In this document: positions 16,505 through 23,587 of the stretch, in pieces
How the letters are laid out: each line of letters begins with the position of its first letter
How positions within the stretch are numbered: position 1 is the first letter of the stretch
Assembly: GCA_022394775.1 (NCBI GenBank)
Contig: JAGFCB010000137.1
Span: 1 to 39,354, forward strand
Source of the DNA: Candidatus Poribacteria bacterium
GTDB lineage: Bacteria > Poribacteria > WGA-4E > WGA-3G
Direction of reading: 5' to 3'
Length of the DNA stretch: 39,354 bases
Notes under the pieces: model-generated
What the model was told of the DNA's origin: nothing
Seen by the model: only the letters and a program-made list of their open reading frames with translations
The model's database searches: none
Made by a program: the position numbers and the translations under genes

Positions 16505-16627
16505 AATAAAAAAGGTGTCCATTGGCGAGCCTACAATTGTGTAGCAAGTTTCGGCACCTACACATAGAGCCGAAAGCTCAACCTAATGGACACCTATGTC
16601 CCATCCCAGACCACCTTTGGTTGGGAT
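16505..16627 (-). promoter_or_regulatory. ANTAR-responsive attenuator in the nirA leader (dual hexaloop hairpins plus terminator)
   Basis: On the minus strand, hairpin P1 (16603-16627) has outer stem AUCCCA/UGGGAU, inner stem ACC/GGU and loop AAAGGU. One or two bases later, hairpin P2 (core 16588-16601) has stem GGAC/GUCC and loop AUAGGU. Both loops are six bases with A1 and G4, the signature of ANTAR target RNAs. The arm AGGUGUCCAUU (16585-16595), which includes part of P2, can instead pair perfectly over 11 bp with AAUGGACACCU (16513-16523), followed by UUUUUUAUUU: an intrinsic terminator. Small hairpins (GAGC/GCUC, GUGUAG/CUACAC) fill the terminator loop. P2 and the terminator are mutually exclusive, so ANTAR binding should allow readthrough into nirA. 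The nirA Shine-Dalgarno lies after the terminator. Confidence 0.85.
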
Positions 16628-16673
16628 TGTTGTTATTATTTATTTTGCCTGCCTATCTGTTTGTTTTAGGCAG

Positions 16674-16694
16674 AAAGCAAAGCACTGTCGTTTA
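16674..16694 (-). repeat. 21-bp dispersed repeat, copy A
   Basis: TAAACGACAGTGCTTTGCTT with a following T occurs here on the minus strand. Copies with one difference (CAGCGC) are at 17617-17637 (plus) and 23115-23135 (minus). Confidence 0.65.
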
Positions 16695-16718
16695 AATAAG
16701 CACTTTTAGGGTGTGTTT

Positions 16719-16734
16719 CGTTCACCGTTGAACG
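16719..16734. promoter_or_regulatory. inverted repeat upstream of the nirA attenuator
   Basis: CGTTCA and TGAACG flank CCGT, giving a 6-bp dyad about 35 bp past the ANTAR stop codon. It could be an operator for a promoter internal to the cluster; I see no clear -35/-10 pair next to it, so this is only a candidate. Confidence 0.3.
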
Positions 16735-16769
16735 CACGCATCTCCAAAGTGAAAAACGGATATATCTGT

Positions 16770-17372
16770 CTATAATTTATTTGTCAACACCTCTGCTGCT
16801 GACAGCACATCTTGTGAAATCTCTGCGAGCCTTTTTCTGCGATTCATTGCCATCTTTCGTAAAATTTGATATGCCTGTGCTTCGTTACAGCCGCGCTGTT
16901 GTGCAACAAGCTCCTTTGCGCGTTCAATGATTTTGCGTTCAGCAAGGTTTGTTTTTGTCTTTTCGAGTTCCTGTTGCAATGCCCGGCGTTCATAAAATCG
17001 GGCGACAGCTGCTTCAATGATCGTTTTGACTCTGGCCCCGGTGAGTTTCCCGACAGCATATGCCGACACGCCAGCACGCGTCGCTGCCTGAATCGTCTCT
17101 GACCGTTCATCACGCGAAAACATGACCGTCGGACACGGATAGTCCTCGTGAAGTGCTGCGACCCAATCAAGTATCGCGTGCCCCGGGAAATCGACACCGA
17201 TCAGTATGATGTCCGGCTTGATACGTGAGACTTGATCCGCTAAGCCTTCTTGTAAACGTAGCGGTACGGCAACATTGTACCGACTCGCTTCCAAGATTTG
17301 GACTAACGAAGTTGCCCGCTCTGGGTTGTTATCAATGATTAAAACGCTCGGTGTTGAGGTGCCTGCTCCCAT
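16770..17372 (-). CDS. nasT: NasT-like ANTAR RNA-binding antitermination regulator
   Basis: The protein has a receiver-like domain (about residues 8-125 from ATG 17372), a coiled-coil linker (RRALQQELEKTKTNLAERK) and a C-terminal ANTAR domain with AKELVAQQRGCNEAQAYQIL followed by RKMAMNRRKRLAEIS. ANTAR proteins bind paired hexaloop hairpins in mRNA leaders and prevent termination. Such a leader lies between this gene and nirA, so a NasT role in nitrate/nitrite assimilation is strongly suggested. The receiver has lost its phosphoacceptor: the usual Asp is Gly in IILIGVDFPG, and one acidic-pocket residue is Asn (IIDNN). The NasS nitrate sensor that controls NasT elsewhere is not in the window. 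I prefer ATG 17372 (GGAAGGG upstream, 66-base leader from the sigma-54 site) over ATG 17426, which has no Shine-Dalgarno sequence. Confidence 0.85.
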   Translation of the reverse strand: MGAGTSTPSVLIIDNNPERATSLVQILEASRYNVAVPLRLQEGLADQVSRIKPDIILIGVDFPGHAILDWVAALHEDYPCPTVMFSRDERSETIQAATRAGVSAYAVGKLTGARVKTIIEAAVARFYERRALQQELEKTKTNLAERKIIERAKELVAQQRGCNEAQAYQILRKMAMNRRKRLAEISQDVLSAAEVLTNKL

Positions 17373-17448
17373 CTGCGACCCTTCCGAAGTTAATGCCCCG
17401 TAAATGTGCTGAAGATAACGGAGCATGTTAACCTAACACAACAACATA

Positions 17449-17464
17449 AGCAAAAACCTTGCCA
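17449..17464 (-). promoter_or_regulatory. candidate sigma-54 promoter of the nasT-nirA-narK-narB group
   Basis: On the minus strand TGGCAAGGTTTTTGCT has GG and GC at the exact -24/-12 spacing of RpoN promoters (TGGCAC-N5-TTGCA). Transcription would begin near 17438, 66 bases before ATG 17372. RpoN control of nitrogen genes is common, but no enhancer-binding protein or site was identified here. Confidence 0.45.
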
Positions 17465-17518
17465 AAAATATGAAATACTGATTTCCGTAGGGCGCGTAAG
17501 GCTTCTTCAAAACGAGAA

Positions 17519-17637
17519 CCCCGCGAAATGCGCGCGGGATGTAAATTTTTGCCTATTTTTTTAGCAAAATGCACGCGTCTTTTCCTATTTTTTGGGCAAT
17601 ATAGAAAAAAGAGATTTAAACGACAGCGCTTTGCTTT
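17519..17637. repeat. intergenic hairpin and 21-bp dispersed repeat (copy B)
   Basis: The region upstream of nasT contains the GC hairpin CCCGCG-aaatg-CGCGCGGG near 17519-17537 and the repeat TAAACGACAGCGCTTTGCTT plus T at 17617-17637. Between them is AT-rich sequence with two TTTTTT runs. No gene is present from 17427 to 17703. Confidence 0.5.
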
Positions 17638-17703
17638 GGGAGTGTTTTTGCTGGGGTGTTTCCCTTAGGAAGAATGGAAGGGGTATTACGACAATAACGC
17701 CCT

Positions 17704-18372
17704 TCACGCATTCACGCGTCGTACGGTATAGATAGAAACTCGGTTCATCCTTCCCTCCAACTTAACAGAGTACGTAGACTTCTGATAGGCAAATCCGGTG
17801 TCGTTGAGGAGTTTGAAAAACCCGGTGGCGTTCTTTCGATTCGGTTCGGAAAAGAGGGCGATACCGTTGGGGGTGAGATACTCCTGAAGTAGCCTCACGA
17901 TCGGTTCCCAATGGTGCTCTTCATAGATAACGTCGGCGGCGAGGATATAGTGAAATTTACCGTTGAAGCAGGGCGTGTTCCAATCCATCTGGATGAAATC
18001 GGCTTTCTCTTTCACATCGTTCTGATCTGCGTTGTGATGCGCGAAACGGAGGGCATCTGGTTCTACGTCCGTGAAAACCACTTTTGCTCCCATCCGACAT
18101 GCGACAATACCTGTCAGCCCAAACCCACATCCGATTTCTAAGATGTGTGCATCCTTTAGGTCTGTTCCGATGCTCTCTACGTGATGTGCGAGACCGATAG
18201 AGGCTTCCCAGAGGTAGGTCCAGTACGGGAGATAGAGTCTGCCTTCGTTGTCCTCACGGCTGAGTTGATCAAGGAACCAGTCTGGTTCTTTTACAATGGT
18301 GAGTTGAACCCGACCTGTTTTCAATTTGATGATGGTACTCGTTAGCGGATAGTCTCGCAATTCGGTTTTCAT
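17704..18372 (-). CDS. class I SAM-dependent methyltransferase (METTL21/ETFB-lysine type)
   Basis: The seven-strand methyltransferase fold is clear. Motif I is ILEIGCGFGLTG, preceded by the family feature YLPYWTYLWEASIGLAHHV; the acidic loop is VVFTDVEPDAL, then ADFIQMDW and motif IV ILAADVIYEE (the (D/E)VIY type seen in protein-lysine methyltransferases). This subgroup methylates protein lysines in known members, so a protein substrate is likely but unproven. The start is uncertain. TTG 18447 would add 25 residues but sits inside a palindromic repeat. ATG 18372 begins MKTELRDYPLTSTIIKLKTG and has AGGA very close upstream. It lies downstream of the HypE-like gene on the same strand. Confidence 0.8.
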   Translation of the reverse strand: MKTELRDYPLTSTIIKLKTGRVQLTIVKEPDWFLDQLSREDNEGRLYLPYWTYLWEASIGLAHHVESIGTDLKDAHILEIGCGFGLTGIVACRMGAKVVFTDVEPDALRFAHHNADQNDVKEKADFIQMDWNTPCFNGKFHYILAADVIYEEHHWEPIVRLLQEYLTPNGIALFSEPNRKNATGFFKLLNDTGFAYQKSTYSVKLEGRMNRVSIYTVRRVNA

Positions 18373-18431
18373 TTCCTGTATGCTACTGCAGAGCGGTTGT
18401 AAGGCAAAGGACGCTATCGGATGTAGGATAG

Positions 18432-18450
18432 GGGTTGGGTTACCCAACCC
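18432..18450. repeat. 19-bp perfect palindrome after the HypE-like gene
   Basis: GGGTTGGGT-T-ACCCAACCC has 9-bp perfect arms and lies directly against the stop codon of the HypE-like gene. It looks like a REP-type element and could stabilise or end the transcript; no T tract follows. Confidence 0.6.
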
Positions 18451-19470
18451 TTACAAAAGTTTAGCGATTTCATCTGTCTCAAAAACAGGTAGCGGTTGTT
18501 GTGTACCGGTGGCATCTTCCAACCATAAACCGTGTTCGGGTGGCAAAAATTTTCCGATGATGTCCGCGCTGATACCTGCTTTACTCAGGACTTGGCAGAT
18601 CATTTCGCCTTTTTCGGGTTCCGATGCAATCAACATGGCACCCGATGAAATGACACCGAGCGGATTAAGCCCAAACATATCGCACAGTGTCCGTGTTATG
18701 TCGCTATACAATATTGGTGAACCGAGAAGTTTATCCGAATAGACAACTACGCCTAATTCGGCTGCGGTTGCCAACTCGGACGCAGCCGTTGAGACACCAC
18801 CCTCTGTCACGTCGTGCATAGCGTGTACGCCGCCTGTAGCGATTGCAATCTGTGCGTCCTTTAGCACAGAAATCCCCGGATCCATGAGATAGTTTTTCGC
18901 CTGTTCTAAGAATCGGATATCGTACTTTTCGCGCACCTGCGCTTCACATTCACGGGCGATGATCGCAGTTGCTTCGATACCGAGTCCTTTTGTGAGAATC
19001 AATGCATCCCCAACGCAGGTGTCCGCTGACGTGAACAAGGCATCTTTATGGGTAACTCCCATCATTTGACCGATGACGACGGGTTGCGTTACGGCGGGTG
19101 TGATTTCGGTATGTCCACCACAGAGCGCGATGTCAAACGCTGCACATGCCTGCCTGATTTGTCCCATGATGTCGCGAACCATCGCAGGTGTTGTTGCGTC
19201 TTCGGGTAATAACAGGGTTGCCAGCAACCATTTCGGTACAGCCCCCATCGCTGCGATGTCATTGCTATTGACGCATACCACGTACCACCCGATATCTTCA
19301 GTCGCGAAGGTAATCGGATCGCTGGTCGCAACGAGATAGTTGTCGCCTAACTCAATAACCGCTGCGTCTTCACCAATCTGTGGGCCCACAACCACATTTG
19401 CGCTGCTATTGGACGTGGGCAAAAGTTCTTTTAAGAAATCGTGTTTCAATTTCCCTATAGGTAGGTTCAT
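18451..19470 (-). CDS. AIR synthase-related protein, HypE-like
   Basis: The 339-residue protein belongs to the PurM/AIR synthase superfamily (HypE, SelD, ThiL, PurM). It has VGPQIGEDAAVIELGDNYLV near the N-terminus, VNSNDIAAMGAVPKWLLAT, then CGGHTEIT, THDVTEGG-type sequence (MHDVTEGGVSTA) and a C-terminal Gly-rich domain with PLGVISSGAMLIA. The sequence DVTEGG and the order of blocks fit HypE best. HypE dehydrates a carbamoyl group during NiFe hydrogenase assembly, and its C-terminus normally ends in a PRIC-type Cys. Here the protein ends ETDEIAKLL without Cys, and no hyp or hydrogenase genes are nearby, so the role is probably another ATP-dependent reaction. Confidence 0.75.
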   Translation of the reverse strand: MNLPIGKLKHDFLKELLPTSNSSANVVVGPQIGEDAAVIELGDNYLVATSDPITFATEDIGWYVVCVNSNDIAAMGAVPKWLLATLLLPEDATTPAMVRDIMGQIRQACAAFDIALCGGHTEITPAVTQPVVIGQMMGVTHKDALFTSADTCVGDALILTKGLGIEATAIIARECEAQVREKYDIRFLEQAKNYLMDPGISVLKDAQIAIATGGVHAMHDVTEGGVSTAASELATAAELGVVVYSDKLLGSPILYSDITRTLCDMFGLNPLGVISSGAMLIASEPEKGEMICQVLSKAGISADIIGKFLPPEHGLWLEDATGTQQPLPVFETDEIAKLL

Positions 19471-19556
19471 ATTTTTCGTTCAGGATGTCGAGGTGTGGTA
19501 GAGATATTTGACTTTGCATCCAAAATTCGGCTTACAAAGTCTTCCTATAGGAGTTC

Positions 19557-21485
19557 TTAGATAAAAATCTTATAGGTCCGTAAGCCAGATACTGGTCCGA
19601 TGATTGCCCAAATACTCCCAATGACGTAATCGCCTAAGATTAGCCCTAAAAAGAGTGGTGCGACTTTGCGATGCAGCCGCAAACCGCCGTGCCGTAGAAT
19701 CATTAGTTTCAGGAACCACGCCACGAAGAAAGCGAACCAGAAATAGTCCATGGCAAAACTGATTGCGAGTGCGTAACCCGCCGGGTGGAAGGGCCACCAC
19801 AGGAAATGCATCCGCATATACATCATCACAAACGTCAGGAGCGCACCGATCCCCATGAAACCGATGCCAATCACATTTGGTTCTGTCGGGTTATGGAGCC
19901 ACCGCTGCAGCCGACCGAACGATTCTCTGCCGACCCATCCTTTGAAACCGCCTGCTTTCGCCACCGCCCCGTTTCGGAAGGTGATGTCAAGGTTCGCCCA
20001 AAAGGTCGCCAAAATACCGATGACAATCGCGATGAGCATCGCGACCCATAAACGCCGGTTGCCCATCCCCGTTGATTCTGCGAGTTTGAACGCCTCAATC
20101 TGATTCGGCATCGGGTGATTCCGGTAACCGCGATTGAACCAGTAGAACAGCGACATAATCGTAAGGCTGCTCGTGTCGAACCGTCGCGTACCACCGACTG
20201 TTGCGAGCATGTCGTGCGGATTGACGTAGTAAATTTCGTGCGGCGTGCCGAGTTCCGCCCTGACACGGGTGATAGCGAAAGAGAGTAGGAAATAGACCCC
20301 AAAGAAGATGCCAGCGACCCATAACGTCATCCCGGCAATAGAGGAAAAGATGCCGAGCGCGACGAGTGATCCGAGAATGCCTAAGAAGGCGGCACGGTAC
20401 GGCATCGGTTCGTTTGAATCATCAATATTAGATTTAAACCCGAACACCTTTTTGAACACTTCACTCAGGTGTCGCCGTGTGACCCAGACAGCCAGCAGGA
20501 AGAGCGCGATCCATGCCCCGTACGCCTGCTCGTTCAGTGCCGGGAAATAACGGGTACCGAGTGCCGCAGCGATGACGAATTCCGCTAAACGTACGACAAA
20601 GAAGAACCAACACGAAAAGGAGAGATCCAACGGCAAGAAAAACGCTAACCCGACAGCAAACGGATAGACAGAGATACGTGTCCCACGAATGGCACTCCAC
20701 GGACGATCCGTGAAGATATTCTGAAATACAGATGTTCGTTTGATATAAGGAATCTCTGGAAACTGCGGAAAAAGGTAGTGAATGCCGTTAATCACGCCAA
20801 TCGCTACAGCGATGCTGAATCCTACCCACATCATCCGATTTTTCAGAAGCGGTATCCCGCCATCTTCTGATAATCCGAGAGGGAGTTGGATGATCGGATA
20901 TGCGAGTTTCTCTTGTTCTGCCCATCGTCTTCGGACGAGTGTATTGATGCAGAGCATCATGAACATCATAATGAGGAAAAAGAGTCCCCAGAACATCAGC
21001 GGTTTTAGCCAAACCGAAAAGTTATGCCGCGTATAGAAGGTCGCTTCACCTTCGTAGAAGCCTTGTAAACTTTGGGCATCGGAGACGGTGAGCCATGCTG
21101 GTAGATACCGAAAAAAGAGTGCCTGCCATTCATTCTCCTCTGTCGCAAACCGGAACGGATGCGCGATACTACCGAACATATTCTGCATCGTGTCGTGTCC
21201 GGCAAACGTACAGGAGATTGCCACCATAATGTAGATTGTGAGCAACTCCCCTTGCTGTAGCATCCGTCGCGGCGAAAGTCGTTTCAGCACGCAGTTAACG
21301 AGGACACAGACAAACATGATAAAAACAGGTTGGATAAAAAGGGGTAGGCACGAACCATCAAGCGAGTAATACTTCACCTCAACGATCGTCATCCAATAGA
21401 CATTGATCGGGATAAATAAAACGCCTAAGAGAAGCGATCTTGCTGTAACGCGGGCTGATGAAATCAAAGTTTTTTGTCCATGCAT
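19557..21485 (-). CDS. polytopic membrane protein, DUF6785/OPT-like
   Basis: The 642-residue protein has about 14 hydrophobic stretches and no signal peptide. The first segment reads ARSLLLGVLFIPINVYWMTI, followed by VEVKYYSLDGSCLPLFIQPV, a pattern I associate with the DUF6784/DUF6785 family, a distant relative of oligopeptide transporters common in Planctomycetes and Poribacteria. A long loop with TIYIMVAISCTFAGHDTMQN follows, and RVRAELGTPHEIYYVNPHD is another conserved block. It is an inner-membrane protein, probably a transporter; the substrate is unknown. It lies between the HypE-like gene and a homocysteine methyltransferase, with gaps of about 86 and 146 bp. The upstream gap holds AACTGATAACTGACAACT, a tandem-like AT-rich motif. 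Confidence 0.7.
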   Translation of the reverse strand: MHGQKTLISSARVTARSLLLGVLFIPINVYWMTIVEVKYYSLDGSCLPLFIQPVFIMFVCVLVNCVLKRLSPRRMLQQGELLTIYIMVAISCTFAGHDTMQNMFGSIAHPFRFATEENEWQALFFRYLPAWLTVSDAQSLQGFYEGEATFYTRHNFSVWLKPLMFWGLFFLIMMFMMLCINTLVRRRWAEQEKLAYPIIQLPLGLSEDGGIPLLKNRMMWVGFSIAVAIGVINGIHYLFPQFPEIPYIKRTSVFQNIFTDRPWSAIRGTRISVYPFAVGLAFFLPLDLSFSCWFFFVVRLAEFVIAAALGTRYFPALNEQAYGAWIALFLLAVWVTRRHLSEVFKKVFGFKSNIDDSNEPMPYRAAFLGILGSLVALGIFSSIAGMTLWVAGIFFGVYFLLSFAITRVRAELGTPHEIYYVNPHDMLATVGGTRRFDTSSLTIMSLFYWFNRGYRNHPMPNQIEAFKLAESTGMGNRRLWVAMLIAIVIGILATFWANLDITFRNGAVAKAGGFKGWVGRESFGRLQRWLHNPTEPNVIGIGFMGIGALLTFVMMYMRMHFLWWPFHPAGYALAISFAMDYFWFAFFVAWFLKLMILRHGGLRLHRKVAPLFLGLILGDYVIGSIWAIIGPVSGLRTYKIFI

Positions 21486-21631
21486 TGTTAATAGTTGTCA
21501 GTTATCAGTTTGCCTTGCAGTGAGAGTTAGGAGGTCTTCTGGGATTTGATGTTTTTGGGTAAACGTTGGTGTATCAATTGGGTAGCGACGGTTACAGAGA
21601 GATGATCAAACGTCAGAAACCAGACTTATAA

Positions 21632-23500
21632 CTAATCACGGTAGGTTTTAACAATCTCCGAAATGACACTGGCACTGTTTTTCCAATTCAGCCGAGCCGG
21701 TGGAATGAGGTAGATACCGTCAATCTCGCATTCATCTTGCGTGCGGATGTCCCGAACCAAGTCCAAAGTTAATCGCATACCGAGTTCGTGTCCAGCAGCA
21801 TCTCCGAGGTCTCGGAATTTGTCAACGATGAATTGTGGAATATAAAGCCCCAGGTTATCGCGAAGGTAGGACGCGCTACGGAAACTCGTCAGCGGCAATA
21901 TACCGTAGAGAATTTTTATATCTAAGTGCTCTGTCGCCTGCTGCGTGCGGACAATATCTTCATAAGTCCAGACAGGTTGCGTATAGGCGAAATTCGCACC
22001 TTGCGCCACCTTATTTGCGAGATGCTTGATGTGAGGCAGTAGATTCTCGGCAATCGTGAATCCGCCGCCGTAGTAGAACCCGCACGGTTCACCGATAGAT
22101 GAGCCATCGGCAAGTTCGCCTTGGTTTAACCGAGCAATGAGTTTCATCAATTGAACCGCACCGCGCACATCAGGCACGAGGCTCGCTGCCTCATAGGGAC
22201 CGGCTTTCGGATGGTCGCCGGACAAGGCGACGATCCCGCGAATCCCCAATGCTTCCGCTTCCAGCAGATGCGATTGCATACTGATAAGGTTCCGTGATCG
22301 GGTCGTCCAATGGATGAGCGTTGGGATCTGGGTTGCCTGCTGCAGCCGATATGCCGTGCCGACTGCGCCGATGTTCACCGCTGCACCGGAATTATCGGTT
22401 ACATCAAAGAGATCTACCCCTGTCGCAGCGAGGCCTTTTGCTTCCTTCAACATTGCGCGCAACTGCGGAAATGTATTCGCTCGCATCTCTACACTCACGA
22501 TGCGTTCACGCGTCTCAAATACCTGCTGCACAGGGTTATCGTACGGACGAGGTGACCTGGTCCCTATTGACCTGATTTTCGGAAGGACGAAGATGCGCGA
22601 TTCCCGTTCTATAGGTTCGCGTCCCGCAATCGCCTGCCGGATCTTCGCGGTATATGCTGGGGTCGTGCCGCAACAGCCGCCGATCATGTTTGCACCAAGT
22701 TCGACTAATTTTCCCACATAGTCCCTGAAAACCTCAGCCTCCACCGTGTAGGAGACCGCGACTTCACCCTGCTCGACTCTCGGATTGCCAGCATTCGGTT
22801 GAACCACAATCGGGACTTTGATAACAGGGGCAAGGAGTTCCATCGCTTCAACCAGATCGTGCGGACCCCTGCAATTGATACCGACTGCATGCACACCGAG
22901 TTGCTCAAGTTCCTGGGCAAAAACACGCACATCTAATCCGGCACCGACAGTCCCACCTGAAACACCGCTAATTTCAACAATGACAGGGACACCATAGGAG
23001 AGTGCCTGTTTCGTCGCGATTTCTGCCTGTTTCGGGGAGACGAATGTTTCGAGTACGAGGAGATCAACACCCGCGTCAACAAGCGCGTCCATTTGTTCCT
23101 TGAAAAGCTTTCGGAAAGCAAAGCGCTGTCGTTTAATTGTCTTGGTGGATGGAGCCGGGCTGTCTAAGCTTTGGAACGAAACTTGTCCGACAGATCCAGC
23201 GATGTAGCAGGTCTCCGGTACGGCTTCGCGTGCCAGTAACACACCAGTTTTGTTAATTTCTTCGACCTGTTCAGTTAAACCGTGGACAGCCAACGCTTCA
23301 CTATTTGCCTGATAGGTATTCGTCTGGATAACATCAGCACCCGCATCGGCATAAGCGCGGTGGATAGCTGCGACCTTCTCGGCATGCGCTGTAGAAATGT
23401 TGCAGGCATCAACGCACTGGAGATATGCCGGTATCCGTTTACGGAGCTCGGTTCCGATAGCACCGTCGCACACCAGGATTCGATGTGCTAAGGATTCCAT
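21632..23500 (-). CDS. bifunctional homocysteine S-methyltransferase / methylenetetrahydrofolate reductase
   Basis: The N-terminal half (about residues 5-300) is a homocysteine S-methyltransferase TIM barrel beginning ILVCDGAIGTEL. Its zinc ligands are the Cys of GINCRGP and the two Cys of MIGGCCGTTP. The C-terminal half (about 330-620) is a MetF-type flavoprotein with SVEMRANTF, VTDNSGAAVNIG, RGIVALSGDHP, NFAYTQPVWTYE and GILPLTS. The fusion is known as the YitJ type; it is thought to make 5-methyl-THF and pass methyl groups to homocysteine for methionine. I prefer ATG 23500 (MESLAHRIL) because family members start here; ATG 23533 lies at the end of a terminator T tract. Neither has a good Shine-Dalgarno. 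Within the first domain, TIKRQRFAFRKL is encoded by a dispersed 21-bp repeat. Confidence 0.9.
   Translation of the reverse strand: MESLAHRILVCDGAIGTELRKRIPAYLQCVDACNISTAHAEKVAAIHRAYADAGADVIQTNTYQANSEALAVHGLTEQVEEINKTGVLLAREAVPETCYIAGSVGQVSFQSLDSPAPSTKTIKRQRFAFRKLFKEQMDALVDAGVDLLVLETFVSPKQAEIATKQALSYGVPVIVEISGVSGGTVGAGLDVRVFAQELEQLGVHAVGINCRGPHDLVEAMELLAPVIKVPIVVQPNAGNPRVEQGEVAVSYTVEAEVFRDYVGKLVELGANMIGGCCGTTPAYTAKIRQAIAGREPIERESRIFVLPKIRSIGTRSPRPYDNPVQQVFETRERIVSVEMRANTFPQLRAMLKEAKGLAATGVDLFDVTDNSGAAVNIGAVGTAYRLQQATQIPTLIHWTTRSRNLISMQSHLLEAEALGIRGIVALSGDHPKAGPYEAASLVPDVRGAVQLMKLIARLNQGELADGSSIGEPCGFYYGGGFTIAENLLPHIKHLANKVAQGANFAYTQPVWTYEDIVRTQQATEHLDIKILYGILPLTSFRSASYLRDNLGLYIPQFIVDKFRDLGDAAGHELGMRLTLDLVRDIRTQDECEIDGIYLIPPARLNWKNSASVISEIVKTYRD
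23115..23135 (-). repeat. 21-bp dispersed repeat inside a coding region, copy C
   Basis: On the minus strand TAAACGACAGCGCTTTGCTT plus T is identical to the copy at 17617-17637. It is read in frame in the homocysteine methyltransferase domain. Confidence 0.7.
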
Positions 23501-23533
23501 GAAGTTGTCTTGTTTTCTTGAGATAGGAGTCAT

Positions 23534-23563
23534 ATAAAAGAAAAGCGCGCCGATAAAGCGCGC
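23534..23563 (-). terminator. rho-independent terminator after the dockerin/copper-monooxygenase gene
   Basis: On the minus strand GCGCGC and GCGCGC pair across the loop TTTATCG and are followed by TTTTCTTTTATAT. It closes the gene ending at 23588 and runs up to the start region of the methyltransferase fusion, which must therefore have a promoter in or after it, or depend on readthrough. Confidence 0.7.
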
Positions 23564-23587
23564 CTTCCAATGTTTTGGAGGTAGACG

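Noticed and set aside
16461..16565. N-terminal extension of NirA
   Set aside because: It runs through the attenuator terminator; GGAGGG and the family length support 16460.
16624..16680. Hairpin CTGCCT/AGGCAG upstream of P1 considered as a third regulatory stem
   Set aside because: The stem is only 6 bp with a 13-base loop and has no link to the ANTAR loop rule or to a T tract.
23501..23533. Riboswitch (cobalamin or SAM) before the methionine gene
   Set aside because: The space between the upstream terminator and the start is too short, and no such motif is visible.
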